Origin: Synergistaceae bacterium UBA6101
Lineage (GTDB): Bacteria > Synergistota > Synergistia > Synergistales > Synergistaceae
DNA length: 64,000 nt
Reading direction: 5' to 3'
Assembly (NCBI GenBank): GCA_002428495.1
Contig: DIWR01000015.1
Coordinates: 40,576-104,575, forward strand
Part shown: piece after piece, positions 50,630-60,162 of the stretch
How the letters are laid out: every line of letters starts with the position of its first letter
Position numbering within the stretch: the stretch's first letter is position 1
The notes under the pieces: model-generated
Database searches by the model: none
Seen by the model: the letters and a program-made list of their open reading frames with translations, nothing else
Told to the model about the DNA's origin: nothing
Program-made: the position numbers and the translations under genes

Positions 50630-51454
50630 TTATTTGATCCATGAAATGTTCAGCTGTTTTCTTGTCGGATATTGTCTTGCCGGTCTGAGCAGCGGGTAAC
50701 CGAGCATCTGAGCGCCGCAGACATGTTCATCAGAACTTATTCCCAGATACTCTCTTAATCCTTCAAAATTCCTTATGGCTACAGTGAGAAAACCTCCCCA
50801 GCAGGCTCCGACGCCAAGGGCATGCGCTGCCAGTTCAAAGTATGTAAGAGCTATGGAAGCATCTTCCGGCCACATGTGATCTTTTGGCACTACCGCAACG
50901 GCAACATGAGGCGCGTCACGTAAGAGGGCATCTTCCCCCGCTTTAGCCTTTGCAATCATAGATGCTCCGATAAGCGCGATCCTGGAGGTAGGGTCCTTGA
51001 ATATTTCTTCCCTCATCCAGCAAAGGATAAGATTCGTTATCTCTTTCGTTTTTTCAGGATCTCCAGATACGACCCATCGTACCGGCTGCTGGTTTGATGC
51101 CGTTGGAGCAAGTTTTACTGCATCAAAGATCTGATCGAATATCTCCCGGGAAAGCTGCTCTTTCTTGAAACGCCTTATGCTTCTCCTTGTTTTGATGAAA
51201 TTCATCGCTTCTTCCGCTGATGGCATTTTAAGACCTGAAACTGCCACCATTTCTTCATTTTTCAGGAAAGAAAGAGAATTGGCGCTTTCCGGGCAAAAGA
51301 GTGCGCAATGACCGCACTCAATGCAGTTCGCTGAAGCCTTTATCTCTATCTCCGGAAGACCGGCCTCCCCGAACTTAACTATACCAGCCGGGCACGCTTT
51401 CACACAAATTCCGCATCTGGTGCATTTTGCAGGCTCTACTATCATTGACCGCAT
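50630..51454 (-). CDS. Ferredoxin-nitroreductase fusion protein
   Basis: 274 residues. The N-terminal ~65 hold two [4Fe-4S] motifs, CTRCGICVKACP and CIECGHCALFCP. The rest is a nitroreductase domain with FIKTRRSIRRFKKEQL, APTASNQQPVRWVVSGDP and ALGVGACWGGFLTVA. Such fusions accept electrons from ferredoxin for flavin-dependent reductions; the substrate is unknown. GGGAGG precedes ATG 51454. It is a second nitroreductase in this window, different in architecture from that at 9328. Confidence 0.92.
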   Translation of the reverse strand: MRSMIVEPAKCTRCGICVKACPAGIVKFGEAGLPEIEIKASANCIECGHCALFCPESANSLSFLKNEEMVAVSGLKMPSAEEAMNFIKTRRSIRRFKKEQLSREIFDQIFDAVKLAPTASNQQPVRWVVSGDPEKTKEITNLILCWMREEIFKDPTSRIALIGASMIAKAKAGEDALLRDAPHVAVAVVPKDHMWPEDASIALTYFELAAHALGVGACWGGFLTVAIRNFEGLREYLGISSDEHVCGAQMLGYPLLRPARQYPTRKQLNISWIK

Positions 51455-51718
51455 TGATATTCCTCCCTGTGTTAGAAAAACTCATAGGCAGATACTATTA
51501 TATCAACCTTGTACAGACAATTGGGAATTGGCAAAAATAACGAATTTTTCTCTAATGTTAAATAGTTATAACAGAAACTTGCCTCCGTCTTTAAAAAACC
51601 AAATGATCCGCAAATAAAATGCTCCCTGGCAGATTCAGCATGAATACTAAATGAAACAAATAAATTATGTTCTATAATGCATGATCAGATCATACAAAAC
51701 CGGAATGGAGACAGAAAA

Positions 51719-53251
51719 ATGAAAAAGCTGTTTTTGATCACTATCTTATTGTTGCTGGTTATTCCAACAGCAGTCTCAGCCTCTGACTTGATTCCGCCCT
51801 ACCACTGGACATACCATTCTCTTGAGATCCTATCCGAAAGGGAACTTATCAAAGAAAAAATCATACCGGGTGAAAGTACTTACACAAAGGAACAGGCTGC
51901 AAAGATGATCATCGAAGCTATGCAAAAAATCAGGACTGACCCATCGTTATTGGGAGATGATGAACTTAGCAGCATGAGACAGCTCATAAACGGATACAGG
52001 AACGAGCTTGAAACAGAAGGTCAGGATCATGTCAAGATCAGGATTGAGCTTGAGGATATTGCCCTTGCAGCCGGCCTGTCTGCAATGGAAATACCAGTCA
52101 CTTCAGTCTCAAAAGAGAGACCTCTCAATTTCCAGGCTGTGAGATCGGTAAATAGATTCACTTTCGACATTTACAGATATTTCGCAGCAAAGAACAGGAA
52201 TGGTCTCTTCATATCCCCATACAGCATTTCTTCCGCGCTTTCAATGACTTATGTGGGAGCGGAAGGCAAAACAGCAAGGGAAATGGAGAGCGTACTCCAT
52301 CTTGACCCGGAAATTCACCGAAGCATGGCCGCACTGATTAATGACATAAACTCAGTTCCAAGCGAGACAGCTACTGTTACAACTGCCAATGCCCTCTGGC
52401 CTGCCAAAGATGAACACCTGCTTGACAGTTACACAGACAAGGTTAGCCGCTTCTACGAAGCTTCACTGACCCCTCTGGATTACAGGGAGAAAACAGAAGA
52501 GGCAAGGGAGACTATAAACAGATGGGTGGATAAGGAGACAGAGGGGAAAATAAAAAACCTCATCGGAGATGGAATCCTGAAAAAAGACACCTCTTTGGTG
52601 CTGACCAACACAATCTATTTCAAATCTGACTGGATGAATAAATTTGATCAGCAGAATTCCAGGGCAATGCCTTTTCATATAAGCCCATCTGAATCTGTCC
52701 CTACTGTTATGATGGCCAAGACTGACAAAGGGATCAGATACTCTAAAGAGAGCGACCTAGAAATAGCGGAGATACCATACAGCAACAACAGGTTTTCAAT
52801 GCTGATACTTCTCCCCCTCAAAGGGGTAAAACTGGAGAAGATAGAAAAAAAACTTGACCATCTGAAATTCACAGAATGGACATCTTTTATGTCTCCCAAA
52901 AAGGTCAGGCTGACTATTCCCAAATTTAAGACAGAACAGAGTTTCGAACTTGACGATGCACTGAAGGAAATGGGTATGGCAAGCGCCTTTAAAGCAAGGG
53001 ACGCAAATTTTTCAGGAATGAACGGAAAGAAAAATCTCTATATCGGAGCAGCGATCCACAAGACATTCCTTGAAGTAGGAGAAGACGGCACTGAGGCCGC
53101 AGCCACAACAGCTGTGATAATGACAAAGACATCTGCTATGAATGATCCGGAGGAAACTATCGAATTCAAGGCAGACAGGCCTTTTATTTACATGATCAGA
53201 GACAATCAGACCGGAACCATTTTATTCATAGGCCGCTATACAAAACCCTGA
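51719..53251 (+). CDS. Secreted serpin with an SLH-like N-terminal domain
   Basis: 510 residues. The signal peptide is about 1-20. An S-layer-homology-like segment covers about 25-75 (HWTYHSLEILSERELI, then Y-T-x-x-Q-A-A-x-M-I-I-E-A). The serpin domain (about 135-510) has FISPYSISSALSMTYVGAEGKTAREM and NAMWP-like NALWPAKD. The reactive-centre hinge GTEAAATTA (from about 457) has the small residues needed for loop insertion, so it is predicted to be inhibitory. By standard numbering P1-P1' is Thr-Ser (about 471-472), with Met at P4 and Lys at P2. Start ATG 51719 has GGAGA upstream and TATAAT at 51673-51678. Likely surface-attached. Confidence 0.93.
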   Translation: MKKLFLITILLLLVIPTAVSASDLIPPYHWTYHSLEILSERELIKEKIIPGESTYTKEQAAKMIIEAMQKIRTDPSLLGDDELSSMRQLINGYRNELETEGQDHVKIRIELEDIALAAGLSAMEIPVTSVSKERPLNFQAVRSVNRFTFDIYRYFAAKNRNGLFISPYSISSALSMTYVGAEGKTAREMESVLHLDPEIHRSMAALINDINSVPSETATVTTANALWPAKDEHLLDSYTDKVSRFYEASLTPLDYREKTEEARETINRWVDKETEGKIKNLIGDGILKKDTSLVLTNTIYFKSDWMNKFDQQNSRAMPFHISPSESVPTVMMAKTDKGIRYSKESDLEIAEIPYSNNRFSMLILLPLKGVKLEKIEKKLDHLKFTEWTSFMSPKKVRLTIPKFKTEQSFELDDALKEMGMASAFKARDANFSGMNGKKNLYIGAAIHKTFLEVGEDGTEAAATTAVIMTKTSAMNDPEETIEFKADRPFIYMIRDNQTGTILFIGRYTKP

Positions 53252-53270
53252 GCAAAATCAGTTATGCCGC

Positions 53271-53290
53271 TCGGATCCGAGAGGCATAAC
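53271..53290. terminator. Hairpin between convergent serpin and rmuC genes
   Basis: GTTATGCC / GGCATAAC arms can extend through an inner self-complementary CTCGGATCCGAG core. T-runs are weak on both sides, so terminator function is likely but not certain. Confidence 0.55.
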
Positions 53291-53298
53291 CGTTAAGT

Positions 53299-54633
53299 TT
53301 ATTCAGATATTTCGCAATTATCGGACATGTCTTCTCCGGCCTCAAGGGGGATGCCTTCGACTGTCCTCAATGTTTTTTTGATCGCTCTGGTCCTTACCTC
53401 TGCATTCTCGAGCTCTTTTCCGGCCTGTTCGATTTTTTGCCTTGTCTTTTCGAGAACTGAACCGAATTTATCAAATTCTGTCTTGACCTTTCCGAGAAGT
53501 ATCCAAACTTCGCTTGAACGCTTTTCTATCGCAAGGGTGCGGAATCCCATCTGGAGGCTGTTGAGCAGTGCGGCGATAGTAGTCGGTCCCGCCGGGACGA
53601 CCCTGTATTCGCGGGAAAGGATATCGCACAATCCGTCTATCCGAAGTATCTCTGCATAGAGACCTTCGACCGGAAGATATAGTATGCCGAAATCTGTTGT
53701 GTAAGGAGGCTCCAGGTACTTGTCCCTTATTGTCCGGGCCTCTTCTATGACACGGTTCTTAAGAGCTTTCTGGGCATCCGCCAGTGCCTGGGCATCTACG
53801 CTTTCAGAAGCTGTCACCAGTCTCTGGTAGTCCTCAAGAGGGAACTTCGAGTCTATTGGAAGCCAAACAGGCGAGGCTGAGTCGTTAGCTCCCGGAAGGG
53901 ATATCGCAAACTCCACCCTTTCACCGCAGTTGGGTTTCGTTGCAACGTTTTCTGCATACTGGTCCTTTGTTAGTATTTGTTCAAGAAGCGCACGAAGCTG
54001 GGTCTCTCCCCAGGTACCCCTGACCTTTACGTTGGACAGGACTTTTTTGAGGTCTCCCACGTCAGCTGTGAGGGCCTTCATCTCCCCAAGTCCCTTATGT
54101 ACCAGCTCCAGCCTCTCGGATACCGTTGAAAAAGCCTCTCCAAGTCTTTTTTCAAGTGTCGAGTGGAGCTGTTCGTCAACTGTGGCTCGCATCTTTTCAA
54201 GTTTTTCCTCGTTGTTTTTATGGATCTCCTGAAGTTTACCCTCGACTGTGCTTCTTATGGCTTCAAGCTTTTCCTCGTTAAGGCGGCTGATGTTCGTAAG
54301 CTGCTGTGAAAAAGCTTCAAGGCTTTCCCTTTGCAAGTCACCTATCTCTTTGATCCTCTTCGACTGAGCTTCCCCAAAAGAGGTAAGGCCTCTGGACTGC
54401 TCCTCGCGTCCCGCCCTGGCTTCATCCCTTTGTTCTTTTCTCATTGAGATAAATTCAGAGTTGATGTCGCGTTCAGTATCCTCAAGTTTTCCCTCGATAT
54501 TCTGCAACCTGACCAGAAGTTCCCTTGAGACCTGCTCAATAGCCGCACTGTTCTCCTTGAACCTTGCCACCGATGCTATTATGTAAGCGGCGACAAGAAG
54601 GGCCGCGACCGCTATTCCTATTATCAAATGCAT
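53299..54633 (-). CDS. rmuC: RmuC-family protein
   Basis: 444 residues. An N-terminal membrane anchor (about 2-21) is followed by a long coiled coil (about 25-190, rich in E/K/Q heptads), then the conserved nuclease-like RmuC domain with VRGTWGETQLRALLEQILT, LPIDSKFPLEDYQRLV and DFGILYLPVEGLYAEIL. RmuC limits inversion at short repeats and is proposed to be a structure-specific nuclease. Start ATG 54633 behind GGAGAGG; the frame runs farther upstream but without a good site. Confidence 0.93.
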   Translation of the reverse strand: MHLIIGIAVAALLVAAYIIASVARFKENSAAIEQVSRELLVRLQNIEGKLEDTERDINSEFISMRKEQRDEARAGREEQSRGLTSFGEAQSKRIKEIGDLQRESLEAFSQQLTNISRLNEEKLEAIRSTVEGKLQEIHKNNEEKLEKMRATVDEQLHSTLEKRLGEAFSTVSERLELVHKGLGEMKALTADVGDLKKVLSNVKVRGTWGETQLRALLEQILTKDQYAENVATKPNCGERVEFAISLPGANDSASPVWLPIDSKFPLEDYQRLVTASESVDAQALADAQKALKNRVIEEARTIRDKYLEPPYTTDFGILYLPVEGLYAEILRIDGLCDILSREYRVVPAGPTTIAALLNSLQMGFRTLAIEKRSSEVWILLGKVKTEFDKFGSVLEKTRQKIEQAGKELENAEVRTRAIKKTLRTVEGIPLEAGEDMSDNCEISE

Positions 54634-54712
54634 TTTGCGTGCACCTCTCCTTCCATTCAAGATAATATTATAAGGCAAAAGGATCGCTCCCAATTAAATG
54701 GACCGAATGAAA

Positions 54713-54740
54713 TCAAAAAACCCGGGCCTTTCGGCCCGGG
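54713..54740 (-). terminator. Rho-independent terminator of the Synergist-CTERM protein gene
   Basis: CCCGGGCC and GGCCCGGG arms (54721-54740) enclose a 4-base loop and are followed on the minus strand by TTTTTT. Confidence 0.88.
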
Positions 54741-54798
54741 GATGAGTTTGGAAGAAATACCTTGTTGTTTGGATATAGCCTTTGCTATGTAATAACAG

Positions 54799-55737
54799 TC
54801 ATCTCTTTCTGTAGAAAAGTATCGGCAGTCCGAAGAGAGCAAGCATAAGCGGGAGGCCCGTGCTGCATCCGCCCGATGAGCCTGAAGGGGTCGGAGCCGG
54901 TGCTTCGCTGCCAAGGCTCACAGGGTCCCTAAGTTCGTTGTTCTTGTTTCCGTCAAATATGAATAAAACTCCCTGTACATCGTCTTCCGAGTCTTCGTAA
55001 ATAACTGTGTTTTTATCAATTACGAAGGGCTCTCCTTCTCCGGGAGCTTCATCCAGCAATATATACCTTATTCCCACAGTCACAGTTTCAGCCGCGCTGT
55101 CGACCTCAAATTCAACGAAACCGGGAAATGCATCAGTGTATTTTGATTTTACAAACTCTACTATGTCTTTAGGGTTGATCTCTGGGTCCGCACCATCAAA
55201 AATTTTAAAATATGTAAATTCATCAAAGAATTTGGCCTGAGCTTCAACCGGATCCGCTGCAAATAGCTCGTCGGCTTCGGCCTGTGATACTCCCTGTTCA
55301 ATGAGGAAAGCCTTGCTAAGTGTCATTTCAAGCGTAGTCACTACCGCTCCGGTTTTACCATCAGCAACATCTCCGTCATTAAGCCCCAAATGGAAACCGG
55401 CAGCTCCCAGGAAGGTTTCAAAATTCATTGCTTCTTCTGCCTCTTCTTCAGCCCATTTTGCGCCTGAGTTCAAAGCGTCAATGTTTAACTGATTAACAAA
55501 CTGTAATTCCTTCCCAACCGCCGCGTCCAAGCTTGTTATATCTCCGGTTATCTCACCAAATTCAACGTTAACCTCAATTCCCTCAGGTATATCAGCTGAT
55601 GCAAGTTCACTAACGACAGATGCATTGACCAATGCCAAATTATCCTCAGAATAGGTCGGCCCTTGTACAGCAAAAGAAGGGACGGCAAAAACGAATAGCA
55701 ATAAAACTACTGTGATAAAAAGCTGCAGTTTTCTCAT
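54799..55737 (-). CDS. Secreted protein with a Synergist-CTERM-type sorting tail
   Basis: 312 residues. The signal peptide is about 1-23 (ending PSFA). The acidic mature region has no recognised domain. The C-terminus has a Ser/Pro/Thr linker (APAPTPSGSS), a Gly-Gly-Cys, one hydrophobic segment (LPLMLALFGLPILF) and a basic end (YRKR). This tripartite tail matches the Synergist-CTERM sorting signal described in Synergistetes, thought to be processed and anchored at the Cys. It is the best phylum marker in the window. GAGGAG precedes ATG 55737. Confidence 0.88.
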   Translation of the reverse strand: MRKLQLFITVVLLLFVFAVPSFAVQGPTYSEDNLALVNASVVSELASADIPEGIEVNVEFGEITGDITSLDAAVGKELQFVNQLNIDALNSGAKWAEEEAEEAMNFETFLGAAGFHLGLNDGDVADGKTGAVVTTLEMTLSKAFLIEQGVSQAEADELFAADPVEAQAKFFDEFTYFKIFDGADPEINPKDIVEFVKSKYTDAFPGFVEFEVDSAAETVTVGIRYILLDEAPGEGEPFVIDKNTVIYEDSEDDVQGVLFIFDGNKNNELRDPVSLGSEAPAPTPSGSSGGCSTGLPLMLALFGLPILFYRKR

Positions 55738-55980
55738 GCAAATCTCCTCTTTTCATTCTTTAATTATTTTCATACTGCCTCCCTGCAATTTTAGCATGAT
55801 AATACTTTTTTGTAACTACAGATTTTATTTCACAACCAGGTATTTCAAAAGTATTTTCTTGATTTTATTTTCATACTTAGGTTAATAAATGTAAATATTT
55901 ATCATTAATATCTTAAGTATGCTCCATAACTATCTTTGCTTGGTTCCAGGGGTTACAATAATGATCAAGAGGTGATCGAC

Positions 55981-57591
55981 ATGTCAAAGAGACCTTCAAC
56001 AAATATTCAACGGCTTATTTCTTCATACTATACCGAGCATCCTGACCCAACTGACATATCGAACAGGGTATCATTCGGCACATCGGGACACAGGGGATCC
56101 TCGATCAGGGGCAGTTTCAATGAAGATCACATAATGGCTATTTCACAGGCGATCTCTGAATACAGGAATGCACAAGGCATAAAGGGACCGCTATTTATTG
56201 GGATGGACACTCACGCCCTTTCCGAACCTGCCCTGAGGACGAGCGTAGAGGTATTTGCGGCTAACAACGTCCTTGTGAGGATCCAAAGCGGCTTCGGCTA
56301 CACGCCTACACCCGTGATCTCCCACGCCATACTCTCCTGGAACAGAGGTTCGGGAGTTCCGGTCGCTGACGGTGTAGTCATAACACCGTCACACAATCCG
56401 CCCGAAGACGGAGGATTCAAATACAACCCGCCCTCAGGCGGGCCTGCAAACACTGACATCACCTCCATGATAGAAAAAAGGGCAAACGAGATCCTTGCGG
56501 ACGGACTCAAGGATGTCAAGAGAATGGACTTTAGCAAGGCTCTGTCATGTGACAATGTTCTGTCCATGGACTACATCATTCCCTATGTCAAAGCTCTTGA
56601 CGAGATGATAGACATTGAAGCTATCCGCCGCTCAGGCCTGAAGATGGCGGCTGACCCGATGGGAGGCTCAGGAGTACACTTCTGGGAACCGATAGCTGAT
56701 ATATGGGGATTGGATATCGATGTGATCAATAAGGATGTCGACCCTACATTTTCCTTTATGCCGCTTGACCACGACGGCAAAATACGTATGGACTGCTCTT
56801 CCCCCTACGCCATGGCAAACCTGGTCGCACTTAAAGAGAGATACGACATAGCCTTCGGCAACGACCCTGACTATGACAGGCATGGGATAGTGACAAAGGA
56901 AGGGCTTATGCCACCAAACGCATATCTGGCAGCAGCAATAGAGTATCTTTTCACTCACCGCCCTGGCTGGAGTGACAACTGCATGGCAGGCAAGACCCTT
57001 GTCTCAAGCTCTATGATCGATAAAGCTGTCGGTTCGATAGGCAGGAAACTCTACGAAGTTCCTGTAGGCTTCAAATGGTTCGTCGACGGACTGATGTCCG
57101 GCATGCTTGGCTTTGGAGGAGAAGAAAGCGCCGGAGCTACATTTCTGAGAAAGGACGGCACCGTCTGGACGACAGACAAGGACGGTTTCGTAATGGACCT
57201 CCTGGCTGCTGAAATAACTGCCGTTACAGGGGAAAACCCCGCTGAACATTACAGAAGACTTACTGAGATATTTGGGCAGTCCTATTATTCGCGCAAAGAC
57301 GCACCTGCTTCACATGAGGAAAAAAGTAAACTCAAAAAACTTTCACCTGAAAATGTCACAGCGAATACCCTTGCAGGAGAAGAAATAATCGCAAAGATGA
57401 CAACTGCTCCGGGAAACGGAGCCCCGATCGACGGACTTAAGGTGACCACTGAAAACGGCTGGTTCGCAGCCAGGCCTTCGGGGACAGAGGAGATCTACAA
57501 GATCTACGCGGAAAGCCTTATAAGCCCTGAACACCTTGACGAGATAAACGATGAGGCAAAGGAGATCGTATCAAAAGCGATAGGGGAATAA
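55981..57591 (+). CDS. pgm: Phosphoglucomutase (alpha-D-glucose-1-phosphate specific)
   Basis: 536 residues. Interconverts glucose 1- and 6-phosphate. Seen: FGTSGHRGSS, the phospho-serine loop VITPSHNPPEDGGFKYNPPSGG, the metal loop DPDYDRHG, the sugar-binding GGEESAGATF, and the C-terminal phosphate-binding RPSGTEEIYKIYAES. ATG 55981 with AAGAGGTG upstream is preferred to the in-frame ATG at 55936. It is a single gene with its own terminator. Confidence 0.95.
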   Translation: MSKRPSTNIQRLISSYYTEHPDPTDISNRVSFGTSGHRGSSIRGSFNEDHIMAISQAISEYRNAQGIKGPLFIGMDTHALSEPALRTSVEVFAANNVLVRIQSGFGYTPTPVISHAILSWNRGSGVPVADGVVITPSHNPPEDGGFKYNPPSGGPANTDITSMIEKRANEILADGLKDVKRMDFSKALSCDNVLSMDYIIPYVKALDEMIDIEAIRRSGLKMAADPMGGSGVHFWEPIADIWGLDIDVINKDVDPTFSFMPLDHDGKIRMDCSSPYAMANLVALKERYDIAFGNDPDYDRHGIVTKEGLMPPNAYLAAAIEYLFTHRPGWSDNCMAGKTLVSSSMIDKAVGSIGRKLYEVPVGFKWFVDGLMSGMLGFGGEESAGATFLRKDGTVWTTDKDGFVMDLLAAEITAVTGENPAEHYRRLTEIFGQSYYSRKDAPASHEEKSKLKKLSPENVTANTLAGEEIIAKMTTAPGNGAPIDGLKVTTENGWFAARPSGTEEIYKIYAESLISPEHLDEINDEAKEIVSKAIGE

Positions 57592-57653
57592 GAAACCATT
57601 AGGCCTAAACTTTCTCCTTTGCCATAAATATTGACTCTTTCATCAAAAGAGAG

Positions 57654-57700
57654 GGTACCCGATGCAGGCCTGAAACATGCCCGGATCGGGTACCTTTTTT
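57654..57700 (+). terminator. Rho-independent terminator of pgm
   Basis: GGTACCCGAT (57654-57663) pairs with ATCGGGTACC (57685-57694), followed by TTTTTTATT. Confidence 0.88.
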
Positions 57701-57734
57701 ATTGCGGGTCGGGATTTATCCCCCAGCTTTGTTA

Positions 57735-59333
57735 TTAGCCAAGAATCGCCTTGAGATCCCCTTCTGCTGTTCCGATCGGCTTGATGCCAAAGTTCTGCAC
57801 AAGTACATCAAGGACTGCCGGACCTATGAATGCTGGAAGCGTGGGACCTAGCCTTATGTCTTTTATCCCAAGGTGGAGCAGCGTGAGAAGGATACATACC
57901 GCCTTCTGCTCGTACCATGAAAGTATCAGTGAGAGCGGGAGTCCGTTTACGTCTGTCTTGAAAACGTCCGCAAGTGCCACAGCGATCTTTATCGCGGAGT
58001 AAGCGTCATTGCACTGTCCACAGTCAAGAAGGCGGGGTATCCCTTCAATATCTCCGAATTCATGTTTGTTGAAGCGGTATTTTCCGCATGCAAGCGTAAG
58101 GATCACAGTATCCTTCGGAGCCTTTTCAGCAAATTCAGTGTAGTAGTTGCGGCCCGACTTGGCTCCGTCGCAGCCTCCAATAAGGAAGAAGTGGCGTATT
58201 TTGCCTTCATTGACCAACTCTACTACTTTCCCTGCGGCTCCAAGGACTGAATTGCGGGCAAATCCAATCATGATCCTCTTTTCGGGTGCATCTTCTGCAA
58301 ATCCGGGAGCTTCAAGTGCTGCTTTTATCACGGGCGCGAAATCCCTGTCCTCAACATGTACTGCTCCGGGCCACTGGACAAGTCCGCATGTGAAGATCCT
58401 TGCCATGTAGCTCTCCCTTGGTTTCTGGATACAATTGGTCGTCATAAGAATGGCGCCGGGGAATTCGTCAAATTCCTTCTGCTGATCCTGCCAGGCTCCG
58501 CCGTAGTTGCCCACCAGGTGCGGATATTTTTTGAGGCCGGGATAAGCGTTGCAAGGGAGCATTTCACCATGTGTATATACATTGATGCCCTTGCCCTCTG
58601 TCTGCTTAAGCAGTTCTTCAAGATCTCCGAGGTCATGTCCGGATACAAGGATCGCCTTGCCCTTTACTGGGGTCACTCTGACCATAGTAGGCTCGGGATG
58701 TCCGTATGTACCTGTGTTGGCTGCATCAAGCAGTTCCATTACTCTGAGGTTGACTTCGCCTATCTTCAGGTTGAGCGCAAGCATTGAATCCACTGTTATG
58801 TCCTCGTTTAGAAGTTCGGACATCGCTTCGAGGAAGAACTTGTTGACTTCCCTGTCCTTCTGTCCAAGGATCCAGGCATGGTCAGCATATGCGGCCATAC
58901 CCTTGAGTCCGTATACCGCAAGCCATTTGAGACCGCCAAGGTCGGCGCCGTATTTGTCGATGTCGGCCTGGGGGGAGTAATCTTTTCCCTCTTCGACCAG
59001 CTCTTCTGTCGTAGGCTCTTCTGAACCGCCGCATCCGCAGCAGCATGAGCATCCGCCCTCAAACTCATCTGTTGCCTTTCTGGTATTTCTGACCAGATCT
59101 GCAAGAGTCTCGGGATCAAAGTTTACATTTGTTACTGTCGTAAATAAGTTTTCGATGACCATCTTGGACACTTCGTCGGAATTATCTCCTGACTCAAGGG
59201 CTGCTTTCGAAAGAACCATCGTCTCATAGAGAAGAAGGTCCTGAAGTGCCGCTGTCCGCGGATCTTTTCCGCACACTCCCATTGCCGTGCAGCCTGTTCC
59301 TTTTGCTGCCTGTTCACACTGATAACAAAACAT
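57735..59333 (-). CDS. hcp: Hybrid-cluster protein (hydroxylamine/nitric oxide reductase)
   Basis: 532 residues. The N-terminal cluster motif C-x2-C-x8-C-x5-C (Cys 3, 6, 15, 21) is the class I type of strict anaerobes. Further ligands of the hybrid cluster lie in FSGHD-like LVSGHDLGDLEE, ILTLACGKYRFN and LLDCGQCNDAYSA. A run of five cysteines (95, 97, 98, 99, 101; GCSCCCGCGG) lies between domains and is unusual. Hcp detoxifies NO and hydroxylamine and can S-nitrosylate proteins. ATG 59333 is favoured over GTG 59342, which overlaps the AAGGAG site. It is the last gene of the rrf2 - Fe-S - hcp operon. Confidence 0.94.
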   Translation of the reverse strand: MFCYQCEQAAKGTGCTAMGVCGKDPRTAALQDLLLYETMVLSKAALESGDNSDEVSKMVIENLFTTVTNVNFDPETLADLVRNTRKATDEFEGGCSCCCGCGGSEEPTTEELVEEGKDYSPQADIDKYGADLGGLKWLAVYGLKGMAAYADHAWILGQKDREVNKFFLEAMSELLNEDITVDSMLALNLKIGEVNLRVMELLDAANTGTYGHPEPTMVRVTPVKGKAILVSGHDLGDLEELLKQTEGKGINVYTHGEMLPCNAYPGLKKYPHLVGNYGGAWQDQQKEFDEFPGAILMTTNCIQKPRESYMARIFTCGLVQWPGAVHVEDRDFAPVIKAALEAPGFAEDAPEKRIMIGFARNSVLGAAGKVVELVNEGKIRHFFLIGGCDGAKSGRNYYTEFAEKAPKDTVILTLACGKYRFNKHEFGDIEGIPRLLDCGQCNDAYSAIKIAVALADVFKTDVNGLPLSLILSWYEQKAVCILLTLLHLGIKDIRLGPTLPAFIGPAVLDVLVQNFGIKPIGTAEGDLKAILG

Positions 59334-59389
59334 CGAAGTCACTCTCCTTAATTATTCTGCCGATTTCCCGGCGTTGTAAAATAAATTCC

Positions 59390-60127
59390 CTAGTTCGGGA
59401 ATATCTGCCTTACCTCAAGAAACTTGCCTGTCATCGAAAGTTTTATCAGTTTCAAAGTCACTGCTTCGCCTGATTTCTTTACAGCTGTGTCCACAAGTTT
59501 TACAAGTCCGCCGCAGCAGGGAACTTCCATATATGCCACGTCGATCTCCTCGGTACCGTTCAGCTTTATGATCTGTGCAAGTTTTTCAATATATGGTTCC
59601 ACCTCGTCCAGTTTTGGGCAACCGACAAGGCACACCTTGCCGGGAAGCAGGTCTTTATGAAAATTGGGACATGCGAAAGCTGTACAGTCCGCAGCAATTA
59701 GGAGCTTTGCCCCTTCAAGGTATGAAGCCTGGACAGGCACCAGCGAAAGCTGCACAGGCCAGTTGCGGAGCTCAGATTCCTGCCTGCAAGAAGTTTTCTC
59801 CTCTTTCTGTATGGGTTTGTCGGATTTTAGTTCTTTCGCCATGCTTCCTGGGCATCCACAGGGGAGCGTTCCGGCGCAGGGCTCTTTTTTTCTGGCTGCA
59901 ATCCTTTGCTTTACAGCAGCTTCGTCATAGGAAGCAGCCTCTCTCATTTCAAAGGATATAGCACCCTGGGGACATTCCCCAATACAGTCGCCAAGGCCAT
60001 CGCAATAGCTGTCGCTCGCCAGTTTGGCTTTGCCGTTTTCTATTATGATGGCGCCTTCGTGGCATGCATCAGCGCAAAGTCCGCATCCGTCACATTTTTC
60101 TTCATCGATCCTGATTATCTTTCTCAT
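59390..60127 (-). CDS. Ferredoxin-domain protein, partner of hybrid-cluster protein
   Basis: 245 residues. The N-terminal ~60 contain CDGCGLCADAC and CDGLGDCIGECP cluster motifs. More cysteines follow (PCAGTLPCGCPG; DCTAFACPNFH; LVGCPKLDEVEPYI; MEVPCCGG), of which C-P-K-L-D and P-C-C-G are conserved in this family. It occurs next to Hcp and Rrf2 genes in many anaerobes and probably delivers electrons to Hcp. GGAGG precedes ATG 60127. It lies between the regulator and hcp. Confidence 0.88.
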   Translation of the reverse strand: MRKIIRIDEEKCDGCGLCADACHEGAIIIENGKAKLASDSYCDGLGDCIGECPQGAISFEMREAASYDEAAVKQRIAARKKEPCAGTLPCGCPGSMAKELKSDKPIQKEEKTSCRQESELRNWPVQLSLVPVQASYLEGAKLLIAADCTAFACPNFHKDLLPGKVCLVGCPKLDEVEPYIEKLAQIIKLNGTEEIDVAYMEVPCCGGLVKLVDTAVKKSGEAVTLKLIKLSMTGKFLEVRQIFPN

Positions 60128-60162
60128 TATTCTGCCGCCTCCTGTAAAGTTCTTTTATCTGT

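Noticed and set aside
54657..54914. Minus-strand 85-codon frame overlapping the Synergist-CTERM gene
   Set aside because: It covers a terminator and the 3' end of a better-supported gene in another frame and has no ribosome binding site or recognisable sequence.
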